Shown here: positions 1-5,314 of the stretch, piece after piece
Numbering within the stretch: position 1 is the stretch's first letter
Layout of the letters: every line of letters starts with the position of its first letter
Origin: CAYGZM01 sp964354365
GTDB lineage: Bacteria > Planctomycetota > Phycisphaerae > Sedimentisphaerales > Anaerobacaceae
Direction: 5' to 3'
Length of the DNA: 5,472 nucleotides
Assembly (NCBI GenBank): GCA_964354365.1
Contig: CAYGZM010000214.1
Span: 1-5,472 of the forward strand
The notes under the pieces: model-generated
The model's database searches: none
The model's input: only the letters and a program-made list of their open reading frames with translations
What the model was told of the DNA's origin: nothing
Made by a program: the position numbers and the translations under genes

Positions 1-2
1 GG

Positions 3-278
3 GGACAGATGTATGGTTACGAGCTGAGCGAGGCAATCGAACAGCGAAGCGCCGAGGTCCTGACCCTCGGCAAGGGGACGCTCTACCCGCTGCTTTACAA
101 CCTCGAAGCCAAGAAGCTCATAAGGGGCAGGTGGGAGCAAGCCGAGTCCGGGCGAAAGAGGCGTTACTACTCGATCACCGGCAAAGGCAAAGACGAGCTC
201 GTAAGGCAGAAGGCCCAGCTCAAAGAGCTCACTACAGGCCTTAACCTCATCTTCGGCGGAGCACTCACGCCGGCCTGA
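3..278 (+). CDS. PadR-family transcriptional regulator, 5' end cut by window edge
   Basis: This is the 3' part of a PadR-type winged-helix DNA-binding protein, a cytoplasmic repressor family. The reading frame is open to the left edge. The codons before the ATG at 9 (Gly-Gln) continue the family's usual G-x-M-Y-G-Y-E-L segment, so that ATG is probably internal and helix 1 lies outside the window. Counting from the Met at 9, residues 23-33 (GTLYPLLYNLE) are the PadR recognition-helix hallmark. Residues 41-56 (RWEQAESGRKRRYYSI) form the basic wing, with the typical W-E...S-G-R-x-R-x-Y-Y pattern. A short C-terminal helix (about 60-80) would serve dimerisation, which fits the small PadR class. 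The next gene starts 66 bp downstream on the same strand and encodes a HAAS-type membrane protein, a frequent partner of PadR genes. The ligand and operator are unknown. The family call is firm; the exact target is not. Confidence 0.93.
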   Translation, partial: GQMYGYELSEAIEQRSAEVLTLGKGTLYPLLYNLEAKKLIRGRWEQAESGRKRRYYSITGKGKDELVRQKAQLKELTTGLNLIFGGALTPA

Positions 279-324
279 TTAGTGCTTGTCTGTTTGTGAG
301 GATACCGCAATTCCACAACAAGAA

Positions 325-341
325 ATGACGTGTGAGGTCAT
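325..341. promoter_or_regulatory. ATGAC-N7-GTCAT inverted repeat over the RBS of the HAAS gene
   Basis: A 5-bp perfect inverted repeat, ATGAC (325-329) and GTCAT (337-341), brackets the Shine-Dalgarno-like GAGG (334-337), which lies 7 nt before the ATG at 345. Known PadR-family operators are dyads of similar spacing (an ATGT-N8-ACAT type for some members), so this could be an autoregulatory operator or an RNA hairpin masking the RBS. The arms are short and could arise by chance. The inverted repeat itself is seen; a regulatory role is inference. Confidence 0.25.
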
Positions 342-344
342 AAA

Positions 345-2048
345 ATGGCAAAGCAAAGTGAACAAAAAGACTTGCAGAATCTTCCCGCCGCTGCCGCCGG
401 ATTCATAAGCCGGGTCATCGCGAAAATGCGTTATCGCCGGCGGGTATGCCGGGATGTCCGGGCCGAGCTGGTTGCACATTTCGAAGACGAGTTGCGAGGC
501 TGCAAAACCGACGAGGAAAAACAGCAGAAAGCCCGCGAAGTGATAGCCGGATTCGGCGACGTAAAGATGCTGGCGGTCCTGCTGCGGCGCGCGAAGAAGC
601 GCTGCCGACCACTCTGGCGAACGGTCGTAGCAAGGTCTTTACAGACCGCAGGCTTGCTGATTCTCTGCTTAATCCTCTACACCGTATGGTTCTCTACGGG
701 CAAACCGACTATCAGCGTTGACTACCTGGCAATGCTCAATCGGATGAGCCGTCCGGAAGTCTCCAACAAGGACAACGCCTGGCCGCACCTTGAGAAGGCC
801 GCGTTACTCTATATTGATCCCAATCAGGACCTCAAGGAGAAGATTCCAGCATTCAGCAATATCGTATCGCCCGAATACAGAGATTTCGCCGGTCTGCCCG
901 AAGCCGACCGCAACGCGATAACTGAATACGTCCGGGTCAACGAGCAGGCCTGGGGCGAGTTTGTCGCAGCCTCTTCAAAGCCCTGCTGCTACCGCGAATA
1001 CGGCTTCGACCCGAATCGGCCGGACCGGGACAAGCGGATGTGGAGCATCATCCTGCCGCACCTGTCCGAATTCAAAGGCCTGGCGCCTGTGGGCGTGTGG
1101 CGCTGCCGCATTGCTATCGCCCGGGGCAGCATTGACGAGGCCCTCAACGATTGCCTCGCCGTAGCACGCAACGCTGAGCATCTTCAGCGACTAAGCACGC
1201 TCGTCGAGCAGCTCGTAGGATTAGCCCTGTCCGGTCTTGCCGACGAGGAAATCCTCAGAACCCTTGAATCCATCGACCTCACCGCTGGACAGTTGAAAGA
1301 CCTTCAAGGGCAGTTGGCGCAGGTGTACGCCGACGGCTACCCCGTTATGAACTTGGAGTTCGAGAAGATGGCTTTTCACGACCTTGTCCAGCATCTGTTT
1401 ACGGACGGGGGCCCTGGCGGCGGCCATTTGATCCCGGCCAGTTGGGCCAATATGTCACATGACCGGATGAAGCTGGCAGGAGACGATGAGCGGATGTTCC
1501 TTGTGCCCCTTTTTGTGGCAGCGAGCATGCTCCACGCACGGCGGGACGAGACCCTCGAGGTCGGTGATCGAATCTATGATGAACAGATCAAGCTGGCCAA
1601 GATGACGCCCTACCAGAGGCACCGCGAAGATGTCACCTCTGCAGATGATATTCTGACGTCCCTATCCAGCCGCAAGTTCTTTCTGCTGCATTTCATAATG
1701 CCCGCTTTTGGCAGGGCCTCCGAGATCGCATTCCGTGGCAAGGTATCGCACCAGGCCACCCTGACCATTCTCGCGCTTGCGCGGTGGCGAGCGGAAAAAG
1801 GCGAATATCCCGCCTCGCTGGGTCAACTGACCGCTGCCGGCCTCCTGACAGACCTGCCAATGGACCCATTTAGCGACAAGCCCCTGATTTACAAGAGAAC
1901 CGGCGACAATTTCATCCTTTACAGCCTCGGCCCCAACTTTGAAGACAACGGCGGTAAGCCCGCAACAGACAGCAAAGGCCGGCCCAGAAAATGGCTGGAC
2001 AATGGTGACACCGTCTTCTGGCCCCTCCTCGAAATTCAAAGCCAATAG
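345..2048 (+). CDS. HAAS/DUF1700-like single-pass membrane protein with pseudopilin-like C-terminal domain
   Basis: A 567-residue protein of unknown function. Residues about 16-86 are a basic helical domain (FISRVIAKMRYRRRV...ELVAHFEDEL...AREVIAGFGDVKML) resembling the HAAS/DUF1700/permease-prefix type of cytoplasmic domain that is often encoded next to PadR regulators. One hydrophobic helix follows at about 98-116 (LQTAGLLILCLILYTVWF). With Arg/Lys-rich sequence before it, this predicts N-in topology and leaves residues 118-567 outside the cytoplasm. The middle part (about 130-460) is helical and unrecognised. The C-terminal 467-560 (ALARWRAEKGEYPASL, LPMDPFSDKPLIY, FILYSLGPNFEDNGG, DTVFWP) resembles the C-terminal fold of GspG-type pseudopilins, a pattern common in planctomycete proteins. 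No prepilin signal or GxxxxE is present at the N-terminus, so it is not itself a pilin. The ATG at 345 is supported by GAGG 7 nt upstream. It is probably co-transcribed with the PadR gene. Plausible roles are a membrane sensor or a surface-assembly protein; this is inference. Confidence 0.85.
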   Translation: MAKQSEQKDLQNLPAAAAGFISRVIAKMRYRRRVCRDVRAELVAHFEDELRGCKTDEEKQQKAREVIAGFGDVKMLAVLLRRAKKRCRPLWRTVVARSLQTAGLLILCLILYTVWFSTGKPTISVDYLAMLNRMSRPEVSNKDNAWPHLEKAALLYIDPNQDLKEKIPAFSNIVSPEYRDFAGLPEADRNAITEYVRVNEQAWGEFVAASSKPCCYREYGFDPNRPDRDKRMWSIILPHLSEFKGLAPVGVWRCRIAIARGSIDEALNDCLAVARNAEHLQRLSTLVEQLVGLALSGLADEEILRTLESIDLTAGQLKDLQGQLAQVYADGYPVMNLEFEKMAFHDLVQHLFTDGGPGGGHLIPASWANMSHDRMKLAGDDERMFLVPLFVAASMLHARRDETLEVGDRIYDEQIKLAKMTPYQRHREDVTSADDILTSLSSRKFFLLHFIMPAFGRASEIAFRGKVSHQATLTILALARWRAEKGEYPASLGQLTAAGLLTDLPMDPFSDKPLIYKRTGDNFILYSLGPNFEDNGGKPATDSKGRPRKWLDNGDTVFWPLLEIQSQ

Positions 2049-2122
2049 GTCCGGCTTCACGCCAAACCGACCCTGCCAACGGCTGGCGACGCCGCAGGAT
2101 TTGGGCGTTTCCGCACGCGGAT

Positions 2123-2145
2123 TTCTCGAAAATTCACGAGAATTT
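2123..2145. repeat. Two overlapping short inverted repeats in the 2049-2208 gap
   Basis: Two mutually exclusive 6-bp perfect hairpins overlap here: TTCTCG (2123-2128) with CGAGAA (2137-2142), and AAATTC (2130-2135) with GAATTT (2140-2145, loop ACGA). No T-run follows, so a standard intrinsic terminator for the upstream gene is not supported. The position, about 65-85 bp before the prepilin-like gene, would also suit an operator. The rest of the 160-bp gap shows no small gene. Confidence 0.3.
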
Positions 2146-2173
2146 CAAAAAGAAACAGATTATTCGCGTAACG

Positions 2174-2210
2174 TTTGGCCACTCAAGATTATCGTTATAT
2201 ACGGTAGAAT
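2174..2210 (+). promoter_or_regulatory. Weak candidate promoter before the prepilin-like gene
   Basis: TTGGCC (2174-2179) matches four of six bases of a sigma-70 -35 box. TATATA (2196-2201), 16 bp later, matches four of six bases of a -10 box. TAGAAT (2205-2210) is a better -10 match but has no matching -35 box. The surrounding stretch is more AT-rich than the coding DNA. If either -10 is used, transcription would begin at or after the ATG at 2209, giving a leaderless mRNA from 2209/2215 or forcing the GTG at 2245 or another downstream start. The call is weak. Confidence 0.2.
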
Positions 2211-3138
2211 GTATATGCGCACAATAAGTGACAGGGCAGGCATAGTGTGTGAACGGCGGGGCTTCAGCCCAATTGGAAAGAGGGTCTTGTGGTCTGCGGG
2301 CGGCAGGGCGGCTGCCGGTTTCACGCTGATAGAGCTCCTCGTCGCGATCGCTGTTGTTGTGCTATTGATGGCGATACTCGTACCGGCCCTCCATCGCGTC
2401 AGGAGGCAGGCCGGCGCCGTTGTCTGCCAGTCGAACCTAAGACAATGGGACCTCATCTACTCGGCTTATACCCATGATTACGACGGCAGGTTCTGGCGGA
2501 CCTACGAGCCTGTGACCAACCGCCCCAACTGGTGGGTGGGAATGCTCCGTCCTTACTACGAAGACTCCAATGACCTGCTGCTCTGCCCGCTGGCCGCCAC
2601 AGCCGACGTTGCCACGCCGCAATCCGCGTGGAACGCAGACGACTTTGGAGATACCGGCGGGGTGTTCTCCGCCTGGCGCCTCTATTACTACCGCGCACTG
2701 GGCGAAGGTCCCCTGTTGACAGGCAGCTACGGCCATAATCACTTTGTGATGGACAACTCCCCCGATCCCCGCTGCCTGAGCTACGCCAACCCCGCTTCGT
2801 ATTATTGGCAGGCCCGGCCCGCAAAAGGCCAGGCCTTGATACCCCTGCTTGCCGACGCCCCCTGGACTGAGATTATGGAGGCTGATCCGAACAGTCCGCC
2901 TCCGAGCAGCGAGAGCGTCCGCGAACTCGGCTCGAACGTATTCGATGTGTGCATCAACCGCCACGATGGCTATGTCAACGGACTCTTTATGGATTCTTCA
3001 GTGCGCAAAATCGGCCTCAAAGAGCTCTGGACGCTCAAGTGGCATCGACAATTCAACACCGCAGGATCGTGGACAACAGCCGGCGGAGTCCGGCCGGATA
3101 ACTGGCCAAAGTGGATTCGAGGCTTCAAAGACTACTAA
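2209..3138 (+). CDS. Type IV prepilin-like (N-methylation signal) protein, DUF1559/H-x9-DG-like
   Basis: About 309 residues. Numbering from the ATG at 2209, residues 38-61 carry the type III prepilin signal FTLIELLVAIAVVVLLMAIL..PAL. Cleavage is expected after Gly37, the conserved Glu is Glu42 (position 5 of the mature chain), and the following helix is both membrane anchor and pilin stalk. The C-S/Q-N-L-R-Q block (Cys73-Gln79) and the Tyr/Asp-rich YTHDYDGRFW segment are typical of planctomycete and Lentisphaerae prepilin-like proteins. Near the C-terminus, His252-x9-Asp262-Ser263 is a variant of the H-x9-DG motif, followed by VRKIGLKELWTLKWHRQF. Such proteins are processed by a prepilin peptidase and displayed outside the inner membrane; whether they form fibres is not known. 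The start is uncertain. ATG 2209, ATG 2215 and GTG 2245 (AGGG 8 nt upstream) are all possible; TTG 2287 has a closer AGAGG but would cut off a coding-like GFSPIGKR leader. The frame is open up to 1939, but that part overlaps the previous gene. The stop codon lies inside a 13-bp direct repeat. Confidence 0.85.
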   Translation: MYMRTISDRAGIVCERRGFSPIGKRVLWSAGGRAAAGFTLIELLVAIAVVVLLMAILVPALHRVRRQAGAVVCQSNLRQWDLIYSAYTHDYDGRFWRTYEPVTNRPNWWVGMLRPYYEDSNDLLLCPLAATADVATPQSAWNADDFGDTGGVFSAWRLYYYRALGEGPLLTGSYGHNHFVMDNSPDPRCLSYANPASYYWQARPAKGQALIPLLADAPWTEIMEADPNSPPPSSESVRELGSNVFDVCINRHDGYVNGLFMDSSVRKIGLKELWTLKWHRQFNTAGSWTTAGGVRPDNWPKWIRGFKDY

Positions 3139-3237
3139 GAAAGCCTTATGCTCTGTTGAAAAGTTCAAGGTTAGGTCATTCCGAGCGGAGGCCCTTGGGG
3201 CCGAAGTCGAGAAATCTACTAACTCAAACTGACCGGT

Positions 3238-3273
3238 TCGCCTTGTCATACCTGCTCGCCTCGTCATACCTGC
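3238..3273 (+). repeat. 18-bp tandem duplication (17/18 identical)
   Basis: TCGCCTTGTCATACCTGC (3238-3255) is followed directly by TCGCCTCGTCATACCTGC (3256-3273), with one T/C difference. The duplicated unit is the left half of the adjacent hairpin, so this looks like a slippage or copy-number change of a repeat arm. Read on the minus strand it produces the repeated peptide AGMTRR, which is not evidence of a protein. Confidence 0.75.
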
Positions 3274-3285
3274 GAAAGCAGGTAT
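3266..3285. repeat. Perfect 8-bp hairpin with GAAA tetraloop
   Basis: ATACCTGC (3266-3273), loop GAAA (3274-3277), then GCAGGTAT (3278-3285). This stable GNRA-type tetraloop hairpin is the core of the GTCATNCC...GAAA...-type dispersed repeat. It is not followed by a T-run, so it is not a standard terminator, although it could protect or shape the 3' end of the prepilin-like mRNA. Confidence 0.7.
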
Positions 3286-3510
3286 CCAGTAGTCTGCCGG
3301 CTGAGTGCATTCCCGTTCCCCGATCGGAGTCGAGGACAAGTTTCGCGGGAATGACACACTGTGCTATATTGCTGTCACACAAGGACTTATCGTGCCGTTT
3401 TCCTGAAAACTGGTCAGTTTGATTAAGAAAGCCTTACATAAGTCCCTCCCGCAAACCCGGCGTATTATTGACTCCCCTCGCAGAAAAAAAGCCCACCCCA
3501 TAATCCCGTG

Positions 3511-3526
3511 CTCGCTTTTGAGCGAG
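3511..3526. repeat. 6-bp hairpin CTCGCT-TTTG-AGCGAG
   Basis: A perfect inverted repeat with 6-bp arms and a 4-nt loop. On the plus strand it is followed by AACCCTTG, not by T residues. On the minus strand the nearest T-run (complement of 3484-3490) is about 20 nt beyond the stem. It is therefore at best a weak terminator candidate on the minus strand, and could equally be a remnant of another short repeat. Confidence 0.35.
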
Positions 3527-3649
3527 AACCCTTGAAACCTGATTCGCCGCACTGTATGATGGGCCACACAGATTGCCCAACGCGATAAGCTGTCTCGCCG
3601 CTCGACGGGCCGGCTTGTAAGGCATTTATCTGGCTGAACCGTTGTCTAT

Positions 3650-3655
3650 AGGAGT
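3650..3655 (+). promoter_or_regulatory. Shine-Dalgarno AGGAGT fixing the start at 3661
   Basis: AGGAGT ends 5 nt before the ATG at 3661. This is the clearest ribosome binding site in the window. Together with the Tat signal that begins soon after, it settles the start of the downstream gene. Confidence 0.85.
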
Positions 3656-3660
3656 CAACT

Positions 3661-5139
3661 ATGAGTTCCGGACGATGTCCTTTACACTGTAATGCCCATC
3701 ACAACTGCACTCGGCGCGATTTCCTTCGCGGCTCGGCGGGTCTGCTCGCCGCACCCGTTCTTTTGGCCGGCTGCTCGTCGTCGGCAAGAGGACCTATGGT
3801 CACAACGAAGCCCATCCGCGCCTGCGGGCCCGCATCGAAGCACACCCCGACCATAAAAGCGGCCTTTGTCCGCCGAAAGGAAGACTACGGCATGCTCTGG
3901 CCCGGGGCCGTCTATGACGGCCAGGCCGCACGCAAGATGTACACCGAACAAATAGCCTCAACCGCTAAAAAGCTCGGCTGCAAGCTCGACCTGCGGCCCG
4001 AGCCAATCTACAGCCTGCCCGAAGCCGAAGGCTGGGTCGCCGAGGCCGAGGCGGAGAAAGTCGATGGCCTGTTTCTGGTTGTGCTCGACCGCCAGAAGCA
4101 CGCCTGGCCGACCGCCCAGAAGGTTGCTGGCAACTCAGTTCCCTCTATCATCTTCTCGCCGCTCGGCACATCCTTTACTACGAACACGATAGACCTCGCG
4201 GAAACGCCACGTTGCGTCGTCTATTCCACAAACGATTTCGCCCAGGCCGCGTATGGTATGAAGATGCTCTGTGCCGGTGCAAAGACGCGCCGGACACGCT
4301 GCGTTGTCATAAAAGGCGACAAACGCTACGATGCGCCGCTCGCGGACCTCGGAATCACCTTGCAGCACGTGCCCGCAGGCACTTTCATCGAGCAATACAA
4401 CCGTACGCCTGATACGACAGAAATTACGGCGATGGCCGACGACTACATCCGGCGTGCGCGAAAACAGACCGGCTGCACCAAACGCGACGTAATTAACGGC
4501 GTCAAGAGCTATTACGTCGCCGGCAAAATCCTCGAAGATGAGCAGGCCGACGCCATCACGATGGACTGCCTCGGCGCACTCGGCAATATCGAGGTCTCGC
4601 TGCCCTGCATCGCCTGGTCACGAATGAACGATGACGGAATCCCCGCCGCCTGTGAGGCCGACTACGGCGCCGTCGCCGCCCACGCAATCGTCCAGTACCT
4701 CTTCGACCGGCCCGGCTTCCAGCAGGACCCTGTGGCGGATACCGCCGACGATACGATAATCGGCGCTCACTGCTCCTGCCCGACCACACTGAACGGCTTT
4801 GGCACGCCGCCGGAACCCTTCGACCTGATGCACCACCACGGGATGCGCGACGCTGTTCCCAGGCCGCTATGGGAGATTGGCCGTCGCGCCACCTGCGTCG
4901 ATGTGCTGCCGGGCGAGAAAGGGCAAAGGTCCGTAGTCCTGATCTCCGCCGGGACAGTCATCGATAATATCGACGTGCCCCCCTCGGGAGGCTGCGTCGT
5001 CTCCGTAAAAATCAAATTCGACGGCGGCCAGGAGGTCCTCAGCTTCCCCGGCTTTCACCAGATATTCTTCTACGGCGACTACAAAGACAAACTCCGCGAT
5101 TTCTGCCAACTCTTCAACCTCGAGGCCCGGGTCGTCTGA
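3661..5139 (+). CDS. Tat-exported lipoprotein with L-fucose-isomerase-like C-terminal region
   Basis: A 492-residue protein. Residues 17-38 form a Tat lipoprotein signal: TRRDFL (twin Arg18-Arg19), a hydrophobic stretch 26-36, and the lipobox Leu35-Ala36-Gly37-Cys38. The mature chain would be folded before export and lipid-anchored outside the inner membrane. The body resembles the L-fucose/L-arabinose isomerase superfamily: an N-terminal Rossmann-like region (about 64-235), then DCLGALGNI (302-310), NDDGIPAACEADYGA (323-337), AHCSCP (369-374), and a C-terminal HQIFFYGDYKDKL...FCQLF (466-485). Family members are metal-dependent aldose-ketose isomerases, normally cytoplasmic. Glu332, Asp334 and His370 are candidate metal or substrate ligands, but catalysis is not shown; a sugar-binding or degenerate role is possible. 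The segment before the twin arginines is unusually Cys/His-rich (Cys6, His9, Cys10, His13, His14, Cys16). The gene appears monocistronic, preceded by a 224-bp non-repeat gap and convergent with the dockerin gene. The superfamily call is moderate; the signal peptide is firm. Confidence 0.85.
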   Translation: MSSGRCPLHCNAHHNCTRRDFLRGSAGLLAAPVLLAGCSSSARGPMVTTKPIRACGPASKHTPTIKAAFVRRKEDYGMLWPGAVYDGQAARKMYTEQIASTAKKLGCKLDLRPEPIYSLPEAEGWVAEAEAEKVDGLFLVVLDRQKHAWPTAQKVAGNSVPSIIFSPLGTSFTTNTIDLAETPRCVVYSTNDFAQAAYGMKMLCAGAKTRRTRCVVIKGDKRYDAPLADLGITLQHVPAGTFIEQYNRTPDTTEITAMADDYIRRARKQTGCTKRDVINGVKSYYVAGKILEDEQADAITMDCLGALGNIEVSLPCIAWSRMNDDGIPAACEADYGAVAAHAIVQYLFDRPGFQQDPVADTADDTIIGAHCSCPTTLNGFGTPPEPFDLMHHHGMRDAVPRPLWEIGRRATCVDVLPGEKGQRSVVLISAGTVIDNIDVPPSGGCVVSVKIKFDGGQEVLSFPGFHQIFFYGDYKDKLRDFCQLFNLEARVV

Positions 5140-5235
5140 TCCCGAACGGTAAGGGCGATTCAGGCTAACCACCGCCGCGGTCGGGCGCAGGGTCCTGGAT
5201 TATGTTGCACAAAGCCTCTTTTTCGCAGAACAATC

Positions 5236-5262
5236 CTGCTCTTCGACCCCCGAACAGAGCAG
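5236..5262. terminator. 7-bp stem-loop between convergent genes, possible terminator
   Basis: CTGCTCT (5236-5242) pairs with AGAGCAG (5256-5262). An inner TCG/CGA pairing (5243-5245 with 5251-5253) lengthens the stem through a 2-nt bulge. It lies in the 175-bp gap between two genes that point at each other, where a bidirectional terminator is expected. No T-run follows directly on either strand; T5 runs lie at 5219-5223 and 5290-5294. The gap also holds a 7-bp inverted pair AGCCTCT (5213-5219) / AGAGGCT (5304-5310) enclosing the stem-loop. The terminator role is inferred from position. Confidence 0.3.
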
Positions 5263-5314
5263 CGCCGGCTGCATCCCACCGCAACGGTCTTTTTGGCTCT
5301 TGCAGAGGCTGGAC

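Larger units (their letters stand above)
3175..3355. repeat. Dispersed palindromic repeat with GTCATTCC / GGAATGAC ends
   Basis: The segment opens with GTCATTCC (3175-3182) and closes with its reverse complement GGAATGAC (3348-3355). The left part contains a GGCCC-TTG-GGGCC hairpin (3190-3202), followed by GAAGTCGAGAAATCT. The right part contains CATTCCCG (3308-3315) paired with CGGGAATG (3346-3353), and the palindrome CCGATCGG (3320-3327). Sequences of the GTCATTCC(C)G...GAAAGC...GGAATGAC style are widespread dispersed repeats in many bacterial genomes; their minus-strand reading gives the familiar spurious peptide WIPAFAGMT, present here. The family assignment is from memory, without a database check. 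Confidence 0.65.
3219..3427. repeat. 20-bp imperfect inverted repeat pair (17/20) enclosing the palindromes
   Basis: Positions 3219-3238 and the reverse complement of 3408-3427 match at 17 of 20 bases, including an uninterrupted 11-base core TCAAACTGACC. The arms are 169 bp apart, and the right arm runs 4 bp into the second 13-bp direct repeat. The right arm also contains its own palindrome AAACTG-GT-CAGTTT (3407-3420). These could be terminal inverted repeats of a miniature element whose left end is at 3219, nested with the GTCATTCC-type repeat. The alignment was made by eye. Confidence 0.5.
3136..3436. repeat. MITE-like repeat cluster bounded by exact 13-bp direct repeats
   Basis: The 13-mer TAAGAAAGCCTTA occurs at 3136-3148 and again exactly at 3424-3436. 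The flanking bases differ on both sides, so the match is exactly 13 bp. The first copy includes the TAA stop of the prepilin-like gene. The 275 bp between the copies are packed with palindromes and inverted repeats and have no credible gene. This is the picture left by a small non-autonomous element with a target duplication, or by several nested short repeats. The 13-mer is itself partly palindromic (TAAG...CTTA), so an alternative is a pair of protein-binding or processing sites. No transposase is present. Confidence 0.55.
3437..3660. other. Intergenic stretch, no recognised gene
   Basis: Between the repeat cluster and the Tat lipoprotein gene no reading frame on either strand resembles a known protein. 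It contains an A7 run (3484-3490), the hairpin described separately at 3511-3526, and the promoter-proximal region of the next gene. No convincing -35/-10 pair was found; TTGTAA (3615-3620) has no good -10 partner. Confidence 0.6.

Noticed and set aside
1662..2060. A 132-residue minus-strand frame
   Set aside because: It is an antisense shadow of the HAAS gene's C-terminal coding region, with no domain or RBS.
1939..2208. N-terminal 90-residue extension of the prepilin-like frame
   Set aside because: It overlaps the confident HAAS gene in another frame, and the remainder has no recognisable sequence. A prepilin leader of more than 120 residues is implausible.
2437..2964. A 175-residue minus-strand frame
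   Set aside because: It is antisense to the prepilin-like gene, whose plus-strand frame has clear family motifs throughout.
2998..3357. A 119-residue minus-strand reading frame containing YWIPAFAGMTRRAGMTRRTG
   Set aside because: WIPAFAGMT-type peptides are the usual translation of dispersed GTCATTCC hairpin repeats. The frame also runs antisense into the prepilin-like gene and has no RBS or domain.
3111..3422. A 103-residue plus-strand frame across the repeat cluster
   Set aside because: It is composed of repeat sequence, overlaps the end of the prepilin-like gene, and has no family resemblance.
3136..3436. CRISPR array or att sites
   Set aside because: The repeats are not regularly spaced with unique spacers, and no cas gene, integrase or tRNA is nearby.
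3434..3625. A 63-residue minus-strand frame in the gap before the lipoprotein gene
   Set aside because: There is no recognisable motif or supporting RBS, and another minus frame covers the same bases; it looks like chance.
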